From Deltaproteobacteria bacterium (GTDB taxonomy: Bacteria > Desulfobacterota > Syntrophia > Syntrophales > Smithellaceae), in contig JAGVUJ010000333.1 of NCBI GenBank assembly GCA_019136325.1, positions 1 to 11,942 on the forward strand: a DNA stretch of 11,942 bases, written 5' to 3'. The notes below the pieces were generated by a model that did no database searches, was not told the DNA's origin, and worked only from the letters and a program-made list of their open reading frames with translations. The translations under genes were made by a program, and so were the position numbers. This document shows, in pieces, positions 5,621 through 11,942 of this stretch. Position 1 is the first letter of the stretch, and every line of letters begins with the position of its first letter.

Positions 5621-6129
5621 ACCCTTCCCAGCTTCCGCTGCAAATCTCTGAAAACGTGATAAAAGTATTCGTTCTCTTCCATTTCTTTTTTCAGAATCAG
5701 GCCCATTTCCGAAATTTCTTCTATATTGATGATTAAATTAACGCTTTTATTCAATGTGTTCATGTAATCCATCGTGGCAAACGTCGGACTGATTAAGACG
5801 ACAAAAATCTGGCGGCGGACAGACATGGGCAATCCGCTCAAATACTGCAGGACATAATTGACGCCGTCTTTTCCCATGTCGAAATTTTCATTCACAACAA
5901 TGACATTGAATGTTTGAAATGTCATGTATTTCAGGGCTTCTTTTGCCGTGGTCGGTTCGATCACATTGAAGTTAAGCGTTTTCAGATTATCCCTTATCTT
6001 TTGCCTGACCGTGGGATCGTGCTCGCACACCATGGATGTGCTGGAATCCATGTCCCGGTAATCAAAAGGACGGGCGGAATAATCCAACTCTTCTTCAATT
6101 GATTCTGGCGCCATTTTTTCCATGTTCAT
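5617..6129 (-). CDS. Degenerate (pseudo-)receiver domain protein, third gene of the pilT operon
   Basis: This 170-residue protein has a CheY-like receiver fold after a 30-residue acidic, unstructured leader. The pattern MVCEHDPTVRQKIRDNLKTLNF matches receiver beta1-alpha1, FNVIVVNENFDMG matches beta3, QIFVVLISPTFATMD beta4, and VNLIINIEE beta5. The expected phospho-acceptor Asp is N80, the beta4 Thr/Ser is S114, and the invariant beta5 Lys is missing (N135/I136). Normal phosphorylation is therefore unlikely. No output domain follows beyond a charged helical tail (about 143-170). It sits 31 nt behind a PilT-like ATPase gene in the same orientation, which suggests an adaptor for pilus or motility control. 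GGGAT at 6136-6140 could serve either ATG 6129 or the in-frame ATG 6123. I see the fold by pattern only, and the function is inferred from position. Confidence 0.7.
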   Translation of the reverse strand: MNMEKMAPESIEEELDYSARPFDYRDMDSSTSMVCEHDPTVRQKIRDNLKTLNFNVIEPTTAKEALKYMTFQTFNVIVVNENFDMGKDGVNYVLQYLSGLPMSVRRQIFVVLISPTFATMDYMNTLNKSVNLIINIEEISEMGLILKKEMEENEYFYHVFRDLQRKLGRV

Positions 6130-6160
6130 AATCCAATCCCTGATAAATTATTTTTTGAAC

Positions 6161-7345
6161 TTATCTTTTCCATGTGTCCATTTTGGCTTTGCCGTACGAT
6201 CTGTCCACTTCGAGTGTTCCCAGACCTGCGGTTTGTTCGCCGCGTGTTTTTTTGATCGCGTCGATGCCGCGGTTGACCACGGCCCGGTTGGTGGCAAAAG
6301 CTATCGCTGTATTCTCCGTAATGAAATCCTTGTTGAAAAGATCAATAATACAATCGTCAAACGTCATCATGCCGAAAGCCCTGCCCTGCGTGATGATATC
6401 GTTAAATGTCTTTCCTTCCGATTCTCCGTGAAGAATGACGTCTTTGACGCGCAGACTGGTGCTGACGGCTTCAAAAGCGGCAACGCGACCGCCGCCTATT
6501 TTGGGCAACAAACGCTGACAGGCGATCCAGCGGATGGCATCGGACAGGCGCACGCGGATCTGATTTTCCTCGTCCCGGGGAAACATACCGATAATGCGGT
6601 TGATGGTCTGCCCCGCATCAACGGTGTGCAACGTGCTTAACACGAGATGTCCGGTTTCCGCCGCGCTCAGGGCAATTTCGACCGATTCGCGATCGCGCAT
6701 TTCGCCGACCAGAATGACCTTGGGAGCCTGACGCATCGCGGCCCGCAACCCGCTGGCAAACGTATCAAAATCCTTGCCCAGTTCACGTTGATTGATTGTG
6801 GACTTTTTCTGAGGATGCGTATATTCCACCGGATCTTCCAGTGTCACGATATGTACGGAACTGCTTTCATTGATTTCATTGATGATCGCAGCCAGTGAGG
6901 TGGTTTTACCGGTGCCGGTTGCTCCGGTGATCAGAACAATTCCGTTTTTCTCACGGGAAATTTTATAATAAGCTTCCGGCAATCCCAGCTCGGCGCAGGA
7001 CGGGACGATGGATTCCAGCTTTCTTAAAACAATCGAATAATTTCCCATCTGCGAAAAAACATTCACACGGAAACGGGCCACGCCGGGCAATTCATACGAC
7101 AAATCGCACGCCCCTTCCTTCAGCAGATCCGTCATCAGACGGTGATCCTGATTGATCAGATTCAGGGCAAAAATTTCCGTTTGAAAAGGCGTCAATTTTT
7201 CAAACGGCGGCCTTAACGGAACGGGAACCAACTGACCGGTGGCTTCCACCTGAAAAGGTTTGCCCACGGTGATGATAAAATCCGAAATGTTGGGATAGGA
7301 TTCCAGCATTCGCGTCAGAATATGATCGATTTCCGGTTTTCTCAT
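6161..7345 (-). CDS. PilT-like type IV pilus retraction ATPase, second paralogue (PilU/PilT2-like)
   Basis: This 394-residue ATPase of the PilT/GspE superfamily is expected to form a cytoplasmic hexamer at the pilus base. It has a PAS-like N-terminal region (about 1-110), Walker A GATGTGKT (141-148), Asp box VHIVTLEDPVEY (164-175), Walker B VILVGEMRDRE (210-220, catalytic E215) and His box TGHLVLSTLHT (231-241). Compared with pilT next door, Walker B lacks the leading Asp (QAPKVILV in place of EDPDIILV). The AIRNLIRE-type motif typical of PilT is replaced by LRVKDVILHGE, and a 45-residue tail follows the catalytic domain. This fits an accessory PilU-like motor that helps PilT. GAGGA 6 nt before ATG 7345 gives a good ribosome site, and 21 nt separate it from pilT. 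The paralogue label (PilU or PilT2) is an inference. Confidence 0.85.
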   Translation of the reverse strand: MRKPEIDHILTRMLESYPNISDFIITVGKPFQVEATGQLVPVPLRPPFEKLTPFQTEIFALNLINQDHRLMTDLLKEGACDLSYELPGVARFRVNVFSQMGNYSIVLRKLESIVPSCAELGLPEAYYKISREKNGIVLITGATGTGKTTSLAAIINEINESSSVHIVTLEDPVEYTHPQKKSTINQRELGKDFDTFASGLRAAMRQAPKVILVGEMRDRESVEIALSAAETGHLVLSTLHTVDAGQTINRIIGMFPRDEENQIRVRLSDAIRWIACQRLLPKIGGGRVAAFEAVSTSLRVKDVILHGESEGKTFNDIITQGRAFGMMTFDDCIIDLFNKDFITENTAIAFATNRAVVNRGIDAIKKTRGEQTAGLGTLEVDRSYGKAKMDTWKR

Positions 7346-7366
7346 AAGCTGTCCTCGCTGAATAAT

Positions 7367-8449
7367 TTATGCTTCAGTGAAATCCGTCGGCGCCTGCCTC
7401 AAAAGCGGACGGAAACGGCCTTTTTCGTTAGCCTTGATGTAAGCATCATCGCCGCTGATCCAGCCGCGATTATATAAATCCATGATGGCATCGTCCAGAA
7501 GCTGCATGCCGTATTTTTTGCCGGTCTGCATCATGGAAGGGATCTGATAGGTTTTGGATTCGCGGATCAAATTACGCACCGCCGGTGTGGCAATGCAAAT
7601 TTCCAGAGCGGCGCAACGGCCTTTGACGTCGATTCTCTTGAACAAAACCTGCGCAACGATTGCGCGTAAACCATCGGCCAGGGTGGAACGGATCTGCAAC
7701 TGCTCGCTGGCGGGAAAAACCTCGATGATTCTGTCAACGGTTTTGGGCGCACTGGTTGTGTGAACGGTGGAGAAAACCAAATGACCAGTGGAGGCGGCCT
7801 CAATCGCCAGCGAAATCGTTTCCAGATCGCGCATTTCGCCAACCAGAATAATATCCGGATCTTCACGCAACGCTCCGCGTAACGCGGAAGAGAAAGTCTT
7901 TGTATGAATGCCCACTTCCCGGTGGTTGACTATGCAGTTCTGACTCTTGTGAACAAACTCAATCGGATCCTCGATGGTAATGATATGATCCCGGCGCAGA
8001 CGGTTGGCTTCATCAATAATGGCCGCCAGGGTTGTGGATTTGCCGCTGCCGGTCGGCCCCGTCACCAGAACAAGACCGCGCGGAAGCTGCGCCAGTTTGG
8101 CAATCACGCTGGGAAGTCCCAGTTGCTGGCAGGTCTGAATTTTATCGGGAATTTCACGAAAAACAGCAGCCATGCCGTATTTCTGCCGGAAGTAATTGAC
8201 GCGGTAGCGCGCCAGAGAAGGTATTTCATAAGCGAAATCGACATCGCCGGTTTCTTCAAACTGTTTGATTTTATGCTCCGGAGTGATCTCATAAAGGAGA
8301 ACTTTCAAGGCGTCGTTGGTGAGAACGTCATATTTAATTCTTTCAATTTCACCGCGGATTCTGATGGCCGGCTGCTGACCGGCGACAAGATGAAGATCGG
8401 ATGCCCCCTGTTCGTGCATTAAGTTGAAAAAAGCGTCAATTTTAGCCAT
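7367..8449 (-). CDS. pilT: Type IV pilus twitching motility / retraction ATPase PilT
   Basis: This 360-residue protein is a canonical PilT, the hexameric motor that depolymerises type IV pili and drives twitching and DNA uptake. Motifs run in order: ASDLHLVAG (16-24), Walker A GPTGSGKS (131-138), Asp box HIITIEDPIEF (155-165), Walker B DPDIILVGEMRDLE (197-210, E205), His box TGHLVFSTVHT (221-231) and the PilT-specific AVRNLIRE (290-297), close to the family's AIRNLIRE. The length is normal. GAGGAG (8457-8462) stands 7 nt before ATG 8449. It heads a run of three minus-strand genes with short gaps (21 and 31 nt), so it is probably cotranscribed with the paralogue and the receiver-like gene from the promoter at 8570-8599. 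No pilin or assembly genes are in the window. Confidence 0.95.
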   Translation of the reverse strand: MAKIDAFFNLMHEQGASDLHLVAGQQPAIRIRGEIERIKYDVLTNDALKVLLYEITPEHKIKQFEETGDVDFAYEIPSLARYRVNYFRQKYGMAAVFREIPDKIQTCQQLGLPSVIAKLAQLPRGLVLVTGPTGSGKSTTLAAIIDEANRLRRDHIITIEDPIEFVHKSQNCIVNHREVGIHTKTFSSALRGALREDPDIILVGEMRDLETISLAIEAASTGHLVFSTVHTTSAPKTVDRIIEVFPASEQLQIRSTLADGLRAIVAQVLFKRIDVKGRCAALEICIATPAVRNLIRESKTYQIPSMMQTGKKYGMQLLDDAIMDLYNRGWISGDDAYIKANEKGRFRPLLRQAPTDFTEA

Positions 8450-8569
8450 TTATTCTCTCCTCGGAGTAATTTTATCCACTTTATCATTTTTCCTTTTTGA
8501 AAAGAACTTTTTATTTATAAATTAAAAGTTTATCGGTGAAAAAATATTTCATTGTTTTGAGATGGGAAG

Positions 8570-8599
8570 AGTATAAGAAAAACCTCGCTGATTTGTCAA
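8570..8599 (-). promoter_or_regulatory. Putative promoter of the pilT operon
   Basis: On the minus strand TTGACA (8594-8599) and TATACT (8570-8575) are 18 nt apart, leaving a leader of about 110 nt of very AT-rich sequence before pilT. A second TTGACA lies 18 nt further upstream on the same strand. Confidence 0.5.
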
Positions 8600-8623
8600 T
8601 CCAATAATCATGTCAACAATGGC

Positions 8624-8651
8624 TTGACACCACGATAATCAATAATATATG
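8624..8651 (+). promoter_or_regulatory. Putative promoter of tRNA-Ala
   Basis: A perfect TTGACA (8624-8629) is followed by a 16-nt spacer and TATATG (8646-8651), about 36 nt before the mature tRNA 5' end. It is divergent from the pilT promoter. No obvious terminator follows the tRNA. Confidence 0.55.
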
Positions 8652-8687
8652 CTTCCTATCGTTTGTCCGGCGGGAATTCTTAAGGTT

Positions 8688-8763
8688 GGGGATGTAGCTC
8701 AGCTGGGAGAGCGCGACGTTCGCAATGTCGAGGCCAGGGGTTCGATCCCCCTCATCTCCACCA
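8688..8763 (+). tRNA. tRNA-Ala (anticodon CGC)
   Basis: The 76-nt sequence folds into a full cloverleaf. The acceptor stem GGGGATG pairs with CATCTCC, the D arm is GCTC...GAGC, and the anticodon stem CGACG/TGTCG closes the loop TTCGCAA with anticodon CGC, which reads GCG. The T arm is AGGGG-TTCGATC-CCCCT. Discriminator A is followed by a genome-encoded CCA. The third acceptor pair is G3-U70, the identity element for alanyl-tRNA synthetase, which independently confirms alanine. No integrase or att repeat is nearby. Confidence 0.97.
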
Positions 8764-8839
8764 AAACCTAATTCAACGTTTCCACGATCTGAACCAAAAA
8801 TTACACATGTCGCAGAGAATATAATTTTATGAGGGAAAT

Positions 8840-9688
8840 ATGAAAAAGACGGTCATGACGAGAGAACAAACATTATTTTCGATGATCATTGTAATATTGT
8901 TTGCGGTCGTCTTGTTGTCGGCGTGTGCGACGGAGCCTGTCACCCGAGAAGTTTGGTCGAAACCGAATGCCACGCAGCAGGACTTTGCCAAAGACAAATA
9001 CGATTGCATGAAAGATGCGCAGCGCCTGACCAATCAGGCTCAGGGGGCCAATGTTTCCGCCGGGTTCGGGCAAGCCGGCGTTGACGAAGCAATCGATGTT
9101 GATCGATACAATGCCTGCATGGAAGCGCGCGGCTGGACATTAAAAGAAATAAAATCCACCCCTGAGAACGCCATCGACAAAAAAACATATACGTTTGCGG
9201 ACGGAACCAAATATGAGGGCGATATGGTTAACGGCAAAATGCACGGCCGGGGAATCTACACCTGGGCAAACGGCAATCAATATGAAGGAGACTGGGTCAA
9301 CGGCAAAATGAGCGGGAAAGGAAAATACACCTGCCGCAACGGCAGGCAGTTTACCGGCAACTTCGAAAACAACAAACCGGCCGGATTCGCCATTAAGTGC
9401 GACACGCAAAGCGCCGGCACGCTTTATGCTCCCGGAAGCGCTCCGACGACCAATCAAAAATTAGGATCCTACACCGATGCCAATGGGAATAAATTTGAAG
9501 GACCGATTGTGAACGGAAAATTGCACGGCAAAGGCACCATCACGTCGCCGAGCGGCAACAAATACGAAGGCGACGTCGTCAACGGCAAGATCAACGGCCG
9601 GGGAACATACACCTGCAGCAACGGGAAGAAATTCACGGGTAATTTTAAAAATAACAAACCGGTGGGATTTTCTGTCAAATGCAACTGA
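8840..9688 (+). CDS. MORN-repeat lipoprotein
   Basis: This 282-residue precursor has a hydrophobic N-terminal segment (about 12-28) ending in the lipobox LSAC, so C29 should be lipidated and the protein membrane-anchored outside the cytoplasm. Residues 36-105 form a short domain of the kind common in small lipoproteins (VWSKPNATQQDFAKDKYDC...YNACMEARGW, with C56 and C93). Then come MORN-type repeats in two 65-residue blocks (124-188 and 218-282), each made of three units such as KYEGDMVNGKMHGRGIY. The blocks are identical at 41 of 65 positions by hand alignment and keep paired cysteines (C165/C187 and C259/C281), possible disulfides. MORN units often bind lipids or proteins, but no specific role can be assigned. 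GAGGGA (8831-8836) stands 3 nt before the ATG, rather close. Confidence 0.85.
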   Translation: MKKTVMTREQTLFSMIIVILFAVVLLSACATEPVTREVWSKPNATQQDFAKDKYDCMKDAQRLTNQAQGANVSAGFGQAGVDEAIDVDRYNACMEARGWTLKEIKSTPENAIDKKTYTFADGTKYEGDMVNGKMHGRGIYTWANGNQYEGDWVNGKMSGKGKYTCRNGRQFTGNFENNKPAGFAIKCDTQSAGTLYAPGSAPTTNQKLGSYTDANGNKFEGPIVNGKLHGKGTITSPSGNKYEGDVVNGKINGRGTYTCSNGKKFTGNFKNNKPVGFSVKCN

Positions 9689-9763
9689 TGCCAGCCGCGG
9701 ATGATTTCGGTGCCTGAATTTATTCAAACAGTTTTTGATTCGCGGCATCGTTCTTTAAGGATT

Positions 9764-10609
9764 CTAAAACTTATTGATGATCTTTTCCAATTCGGACCCG
9801 TAAACTTTAATTTTTCGCTGCGATAAATATCTTTCCGGATGAGCTTTATCCAGCGTCAGATCCAGAAGGTTCTTGTCCGGAAGAAACATGAAGACCGCCC
9901 GGTTTTCCTCCTTCGCCCGGTGGAATCTCCAGATATACAGCTTTTTCAGCAAAAGCCTCTGCTCCGGATTCAGCGAATCATAACCCTTAATTTTAACATA
10001 ACCCCTGGTGTTAAATTTTTTCTCCCGCCAGTCCGTTTCGGCAATTCTCATAAAAGATTCTTCGGCCGCAACCCGGAGGTTTTTTGCATTCAGCTCCGCG
10101 ATTTGTTTTTCGTAGAGGGCCGGAAGGTATATAACATCCTGAACGGCATATTCCATTTGTTCGTCGGTCAGAGGCCGATTGTCCCAGTGCGAACGCTGAA
10201 TTCTCTTGTTTTTTTTCAGCTCCACACCGACAAATTCTTTAATCATTTTCTCCAGCGACAACTGCTGAAAACCCAAGAGAAGCGCTGCCCGGTGTGTGTC
10301 GAAAATATTGTTAAAATTAAACTGATAATCCCGTTTGAGAAGCCGGATATCGTTATCCGCGGCGTGTAGAATCTTGATAATGCGTTGACTGTTGAAATAT
10401 TTGCCTAAACCGGACAAAGCCAGATCGCCCAGAGGATCGAAGACGTACGTTGTTTTTCCGGCATGGATTTGAATGAGGCAAAGCTTTTCTCTGAAATAAT
10501 GAAATGAATCGTATTCCGTATCAATGCACATGATCTTCGCCCGCTCAAAATCATTGAGGGCGCATTTCAGCTTATTTTCCGTATCCACCAGAAGGCTTGT
10601 CGCATTCAT
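9764..10609 (-). CDS. rnd: Ribonuclease D (DEDDy 3'-5' exoribonuclease with HRDC domain)
   Basis: This 281-residue protein has the DEDDy exonuclease site of RNase D, which trims 3' ends of tRNA precursors and other stable RNAs. D30 and E32 lie in CIDTEYDSF, the second-block Asp is D87 (HAADNDIRLL), and Y154 and D158 occur in YAVQDVIYLPALY. An HRDC-like RNA-binding domain (about 213-281) follows, starting LNPEQRLLLKKLYIWRFHRA. The protein is shorter than E. coli RNase D (about 375 residues), which has a second HRDC, so one HRDC copy is absent, as in many bacteria. The gene is 10 nt behind ecfT in the same orientation and is probably cotranscribed, though no functional link is evident. No clear Shine-Dalgarno precedes ATG 10609. 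It converges on the MORN gene across a 75-nt gap. Confidence 0.9.
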   Translation of the reverse strand: MNATSLLVDTENKLKCALNDFERAKIMCIDTEYDSFHYFREKLCLIQIHAGKTTYVFDPLGDLALSGLGKYFNSQRIIKILHAADNDIRLLKRDYQFNFNNIFDTHRAALLLGFQQLSLEKMIKEFVGVELKKNKRIQRSHWDNRPLTDEQMEYAVQDVIYLPALYEKQIAELNAKNLRVAAEESFMRIAETDWREKKFNTRGYVKIKGYDSLNPEQRLLLKKLYIWRFHRAKEENRAVFMFLPDKNLLDLTLDKAHPERYLSQRKIKVYGSELEKIINKF

Positions 10610-10619
10610 GGCGCGTAAT

Positions 10620-11420
10620 TTAACCGAAATATAAATTTAATGCCACAAAAATAACGAGGGAAAAGCACAGAACAACCATGATCAGATAATCGGCTGACGC
10701 AAATTTCAGTTCCGCGAACGATGACCGTTCACCGCGCTGATAATTTCTGGCGTCCATGGCCAGGGCTATTTCGTCCGCTCGCCGGAAAACACCCGATATT
10801 ATTTTTGATGTGAGCAACACAAACGATTTTACGCCGGCAAGCAGACCTGACCGACGCGGGTCAAAGCCTCTGGCGCTGCGGGCATGCTCCATTCTTTCTT
10901 TTTCCGCGAGCAAAATCGGCATCATCCTGAAAGCCAGCATGATCATGACGGCAACGTCATCAACCGGCAACCGCAACCCTGCAAACGGTCTTAAATAATA
11001 TCTGATGGCCGCAACCAGTTGAGACGGCGCCGTGGTCATGGTCAGCAGGACGGCCACCACCATCAGACACACAAATTGCCAGAGAACAAGAAACCCCTGC
11101 TGTAATCCGGAACAGGAAAATGAAAAACCGAAGAGCGCATTGTTGATCGCTACGTCGTTTTTACGTTCACCGAAAAACAGATGCGTTACGAAAATCAGAG
11201 CCATAAAAAAAAGCAACGGTTTGATGGACTGACCGATTGTCCGCAGACTTATCCCGCAGGCGAGAGCCAGTAAAAACAGGGCAACACCCGCGGCATAAAT
11301 CACCGGTTGTTCAAGCCGGAGGACAACCAGACTGAACAAGATAGTGACGGCAAGTTTAAGACGCGGATCAAGATGATGGACCCGCGACTGCCCTTTTATA
11401 AACGAACCGGTATGATACAT
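10620..11420 (-). CDS. ecfT: ECF transporter transmembrane component EcfT (CbiQ-like)
   Basis: This inner-membrane protein of about 266 residues couples ATP hydrolysis by EcfA to vitamin or metal uptake through an S component. It has the typical N-terminal LDPRLKL motif and several hydrophobic helices. Two cytoplasmic coupling motifs near the C-terminus contact the ATPases: ARSARGFDP and AMDARNYQRGER. I choose ATG 11420, because AAGGA lies about 6 nt upstream of it, over an in-frame TTG at 11426 that would abut that site. Either way the start is next to the ecfA stop (11423-11425), a tight coupling of the two genes. The length is normal for the family. The substrate is unknown, since no S component (such as BioY, ThiT or CbiM) is in the window. 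The gene is followed by rnd. Confidence 0.87.
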   Translation of the reverse strand: MYHTGSFIKGQSRVHHLDPRLKLAVTILFSLVVLRLEQPVIYAAGVALFLLALACGISLRTIGQSIKPLLFFMALIFVTHLFFGERKNDVAINNALFGFSFSCSGLQQGFLVLWQFVCLMVVAVLLTMTTAPSQLVAAIRYYLRPFAGLRLPVDDVAVMIMLAFRMMPILLAEKERMEHARSARGFDPRRSGLLAGVKSFVLLTSKIISGVFRRADEIALAMDARNYQRGERSSFAELKFASADYLIMVVLCFSLVIFVALNLYFG

Positions 11421-11422
11421 GT

Positions 11423-11942
11423 TCAATCCTTGCTTTGAACGGCAATGGAAATCACCTGCTGCAGAGCGTCTTCAATCGTCACAATACCGGCATGAACGGG
11501 AAAGCCTGACGCCTTCAACCGGATAAAAAGTTCCGTAATCTGAGGAAGCTGCAGTCCGATTTTTTTCAGTTCCTCGACTCTGGCGAATATGTCCCGCGGC
11601 GCGCCGTCCAGACAAACGCACCCCCGGCTCATCACAAGGATTCTTTGCGTTAGAGCGGCTTCGGCCATGTTATGGGTAATGTGAATGATCCCAACACCTT
11701 CGGAATGCAGTCTATCAATAACACTCAGTACGCGCCCGGTCGCCGCCGGATCCAGAAAAGCGGTCGGTTCATCCAGTGCGATATAGTGCGGGCGCATGGC
11801 CAGCACCCCGGCAATCGCCACCAGTCTTTTTTCTCCGCCGGAAAGATTTTCAATGTTGCGGCCGGCCAATTCCGCAATGCCCACCCGGGCCAGTGATTCA
11901 TTCACGCGTTTCTTGATTTCAGCAGTCGGCAGACGTAAATTC
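11423..11942 (-). CDS. ecfA: ECF transporter ATPase EcfA (CbiO-like; 5' part outside window)
   Basis: The minus-strand frame is open to the window edge, so only the C-terminal part of about 172 residues is present. It has the ABC signature NLSGGEKRL, Walker B HYIALDEPTAFLDP and the H-loop IHITHNMAEA, then a CbiO/EcfA-like tail. The Walker A and Q-loop lie beyond 11942. An in-frame GTG at 11905 is internal: the upstream codons (NLRLPTAEIKKRVNES) continue the normal helical domain, so it is not a start. As the nucleotide-binding subunit it would work with EcfT next door in the cytoplasm. Its stop (TGA, 11423-11425) lies against the ecfT start. Whether one or two EcfA paralogues exist is not visible. 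Confidence 0.88.
   Translation of the reverse strand, partial: NLRLPTAEIKKRVNESLARVGIAELAGRNIENLSGGEKRLVAIAGVLAMRPHYIALDEPTAFLDPAATGRVLSVIDRLHSEGVGIIHITHNMAEAALTQRILVMSRGCVCLDGAPRDIFARVEELKKIGLQLPQITELFIRLKASGFPVHAGIVTIEDALQQVISIAVQSKD

Noticed and set aside
7904..8422. Plus-strand frame of 172 codons opposite pilT
   Set aside because: Antisense shadow of a highly conserved gene; no SD or recognisable domain.
8688..8763. tRNA-Ala as an integration site of a mobile element
   Set aside because: No integrase, no repeated tRNA 3' end and no change of base composition beside it.
8820..8825. Perfect TATAAT before the MORN gene
   Set aside because: No usable -35 at 16-18 nt, and the predicted start would fall inside the ribosome binding site; it sits in AT-rich sequence.
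9687..9749. Inverted repeat GATGCC..CCGCG / CGCGGCATC between the MORN gene and rnd as a bidirectional terminator
   Set aside because: The arms need a bulge, are over 40 nt apart and have no T-tract beside the stem.
1..11942. CRISPR array, insertion sequence, rRNA or replication origin
   Set aside because: No regularly spaced repeats, transposase motifs, rRNA stretches or DnaA-box clusters seen on either strand.

Overview
The window looks like ordinary chromosome from an anaerobic, probably syntrophic or sulfate-reducer-related member of the old Deltaproteobacteria (Desulfobacterota/Syntrophales type). I infer this from a UGA-containing HesB-like selenoprotein, a NifU-like scaffold protein of the kind common in anaerobes, twin PilT ATPases and an ECF transporter. 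No marker gene here fixes the taxon. One segment, the restriction-modification (R-M) cassette, is clearly richer in A+T than the rest and is probably acquired.

Layout. 1-351 (-): 5' part of a NifU-like Fe-S scaffold gene, cut by the window edge, with a promoter at 442-470. 586-2242 (-): a Type II-like R-M cassette, with a D12-class adenine methyltransferase gene overlapping the downstream HNH endonuclease gene by 32 nt. 2430-2449: a REP-like palindrome just before a 3-methyladenine DNA glycosylase gene (2467-3033, +). 3047-4114 (-): an AI-2E family membrane protein, divergent from a gene that is easy to miss. 4319-4636 (+): a HesB/IscA-like selenoprotein with an in-frame UGA at codon 33, a SECIS-like hairpin 25 nt behind the UGA, a strong promoter and Shine-Dalgarno (SD), and a rho-independent terminator. 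4676-5620 (+): a TPR protein that starts right after that terminator. 5617-8449 (-): an apparent operon of pilT, a second PilT-like ATPase and a degenerate receiver protein. 8688-8763 (+): tRNA-Ala(CGC) with its own promoter. 8840-9688 (+): a MORN-repeat lipoprotein with a duplicated block. 9764-11942 (-): an apparent operon of an ECF ATPase (cut by the edge), ecfT and an RNase D gene.

How they work together. The pilT operon provides retraction motors for type IV pili, with a receiver-like protein that lacks the phosphorylation residues. The ECF genes form the energising module of a micronutrient importer whose substrate-binding S component is not in the window. The R-M cassette is a self-contained defence unit. 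The selenoprotein and the NifU-like protein both belong to iron-sulfur cluster biology but are separated by about 4 kb and are not an operon. The most striking feature is the selenoprotein gene: a conventional gene caller would either truncate it to start around 4430 or call it broken.
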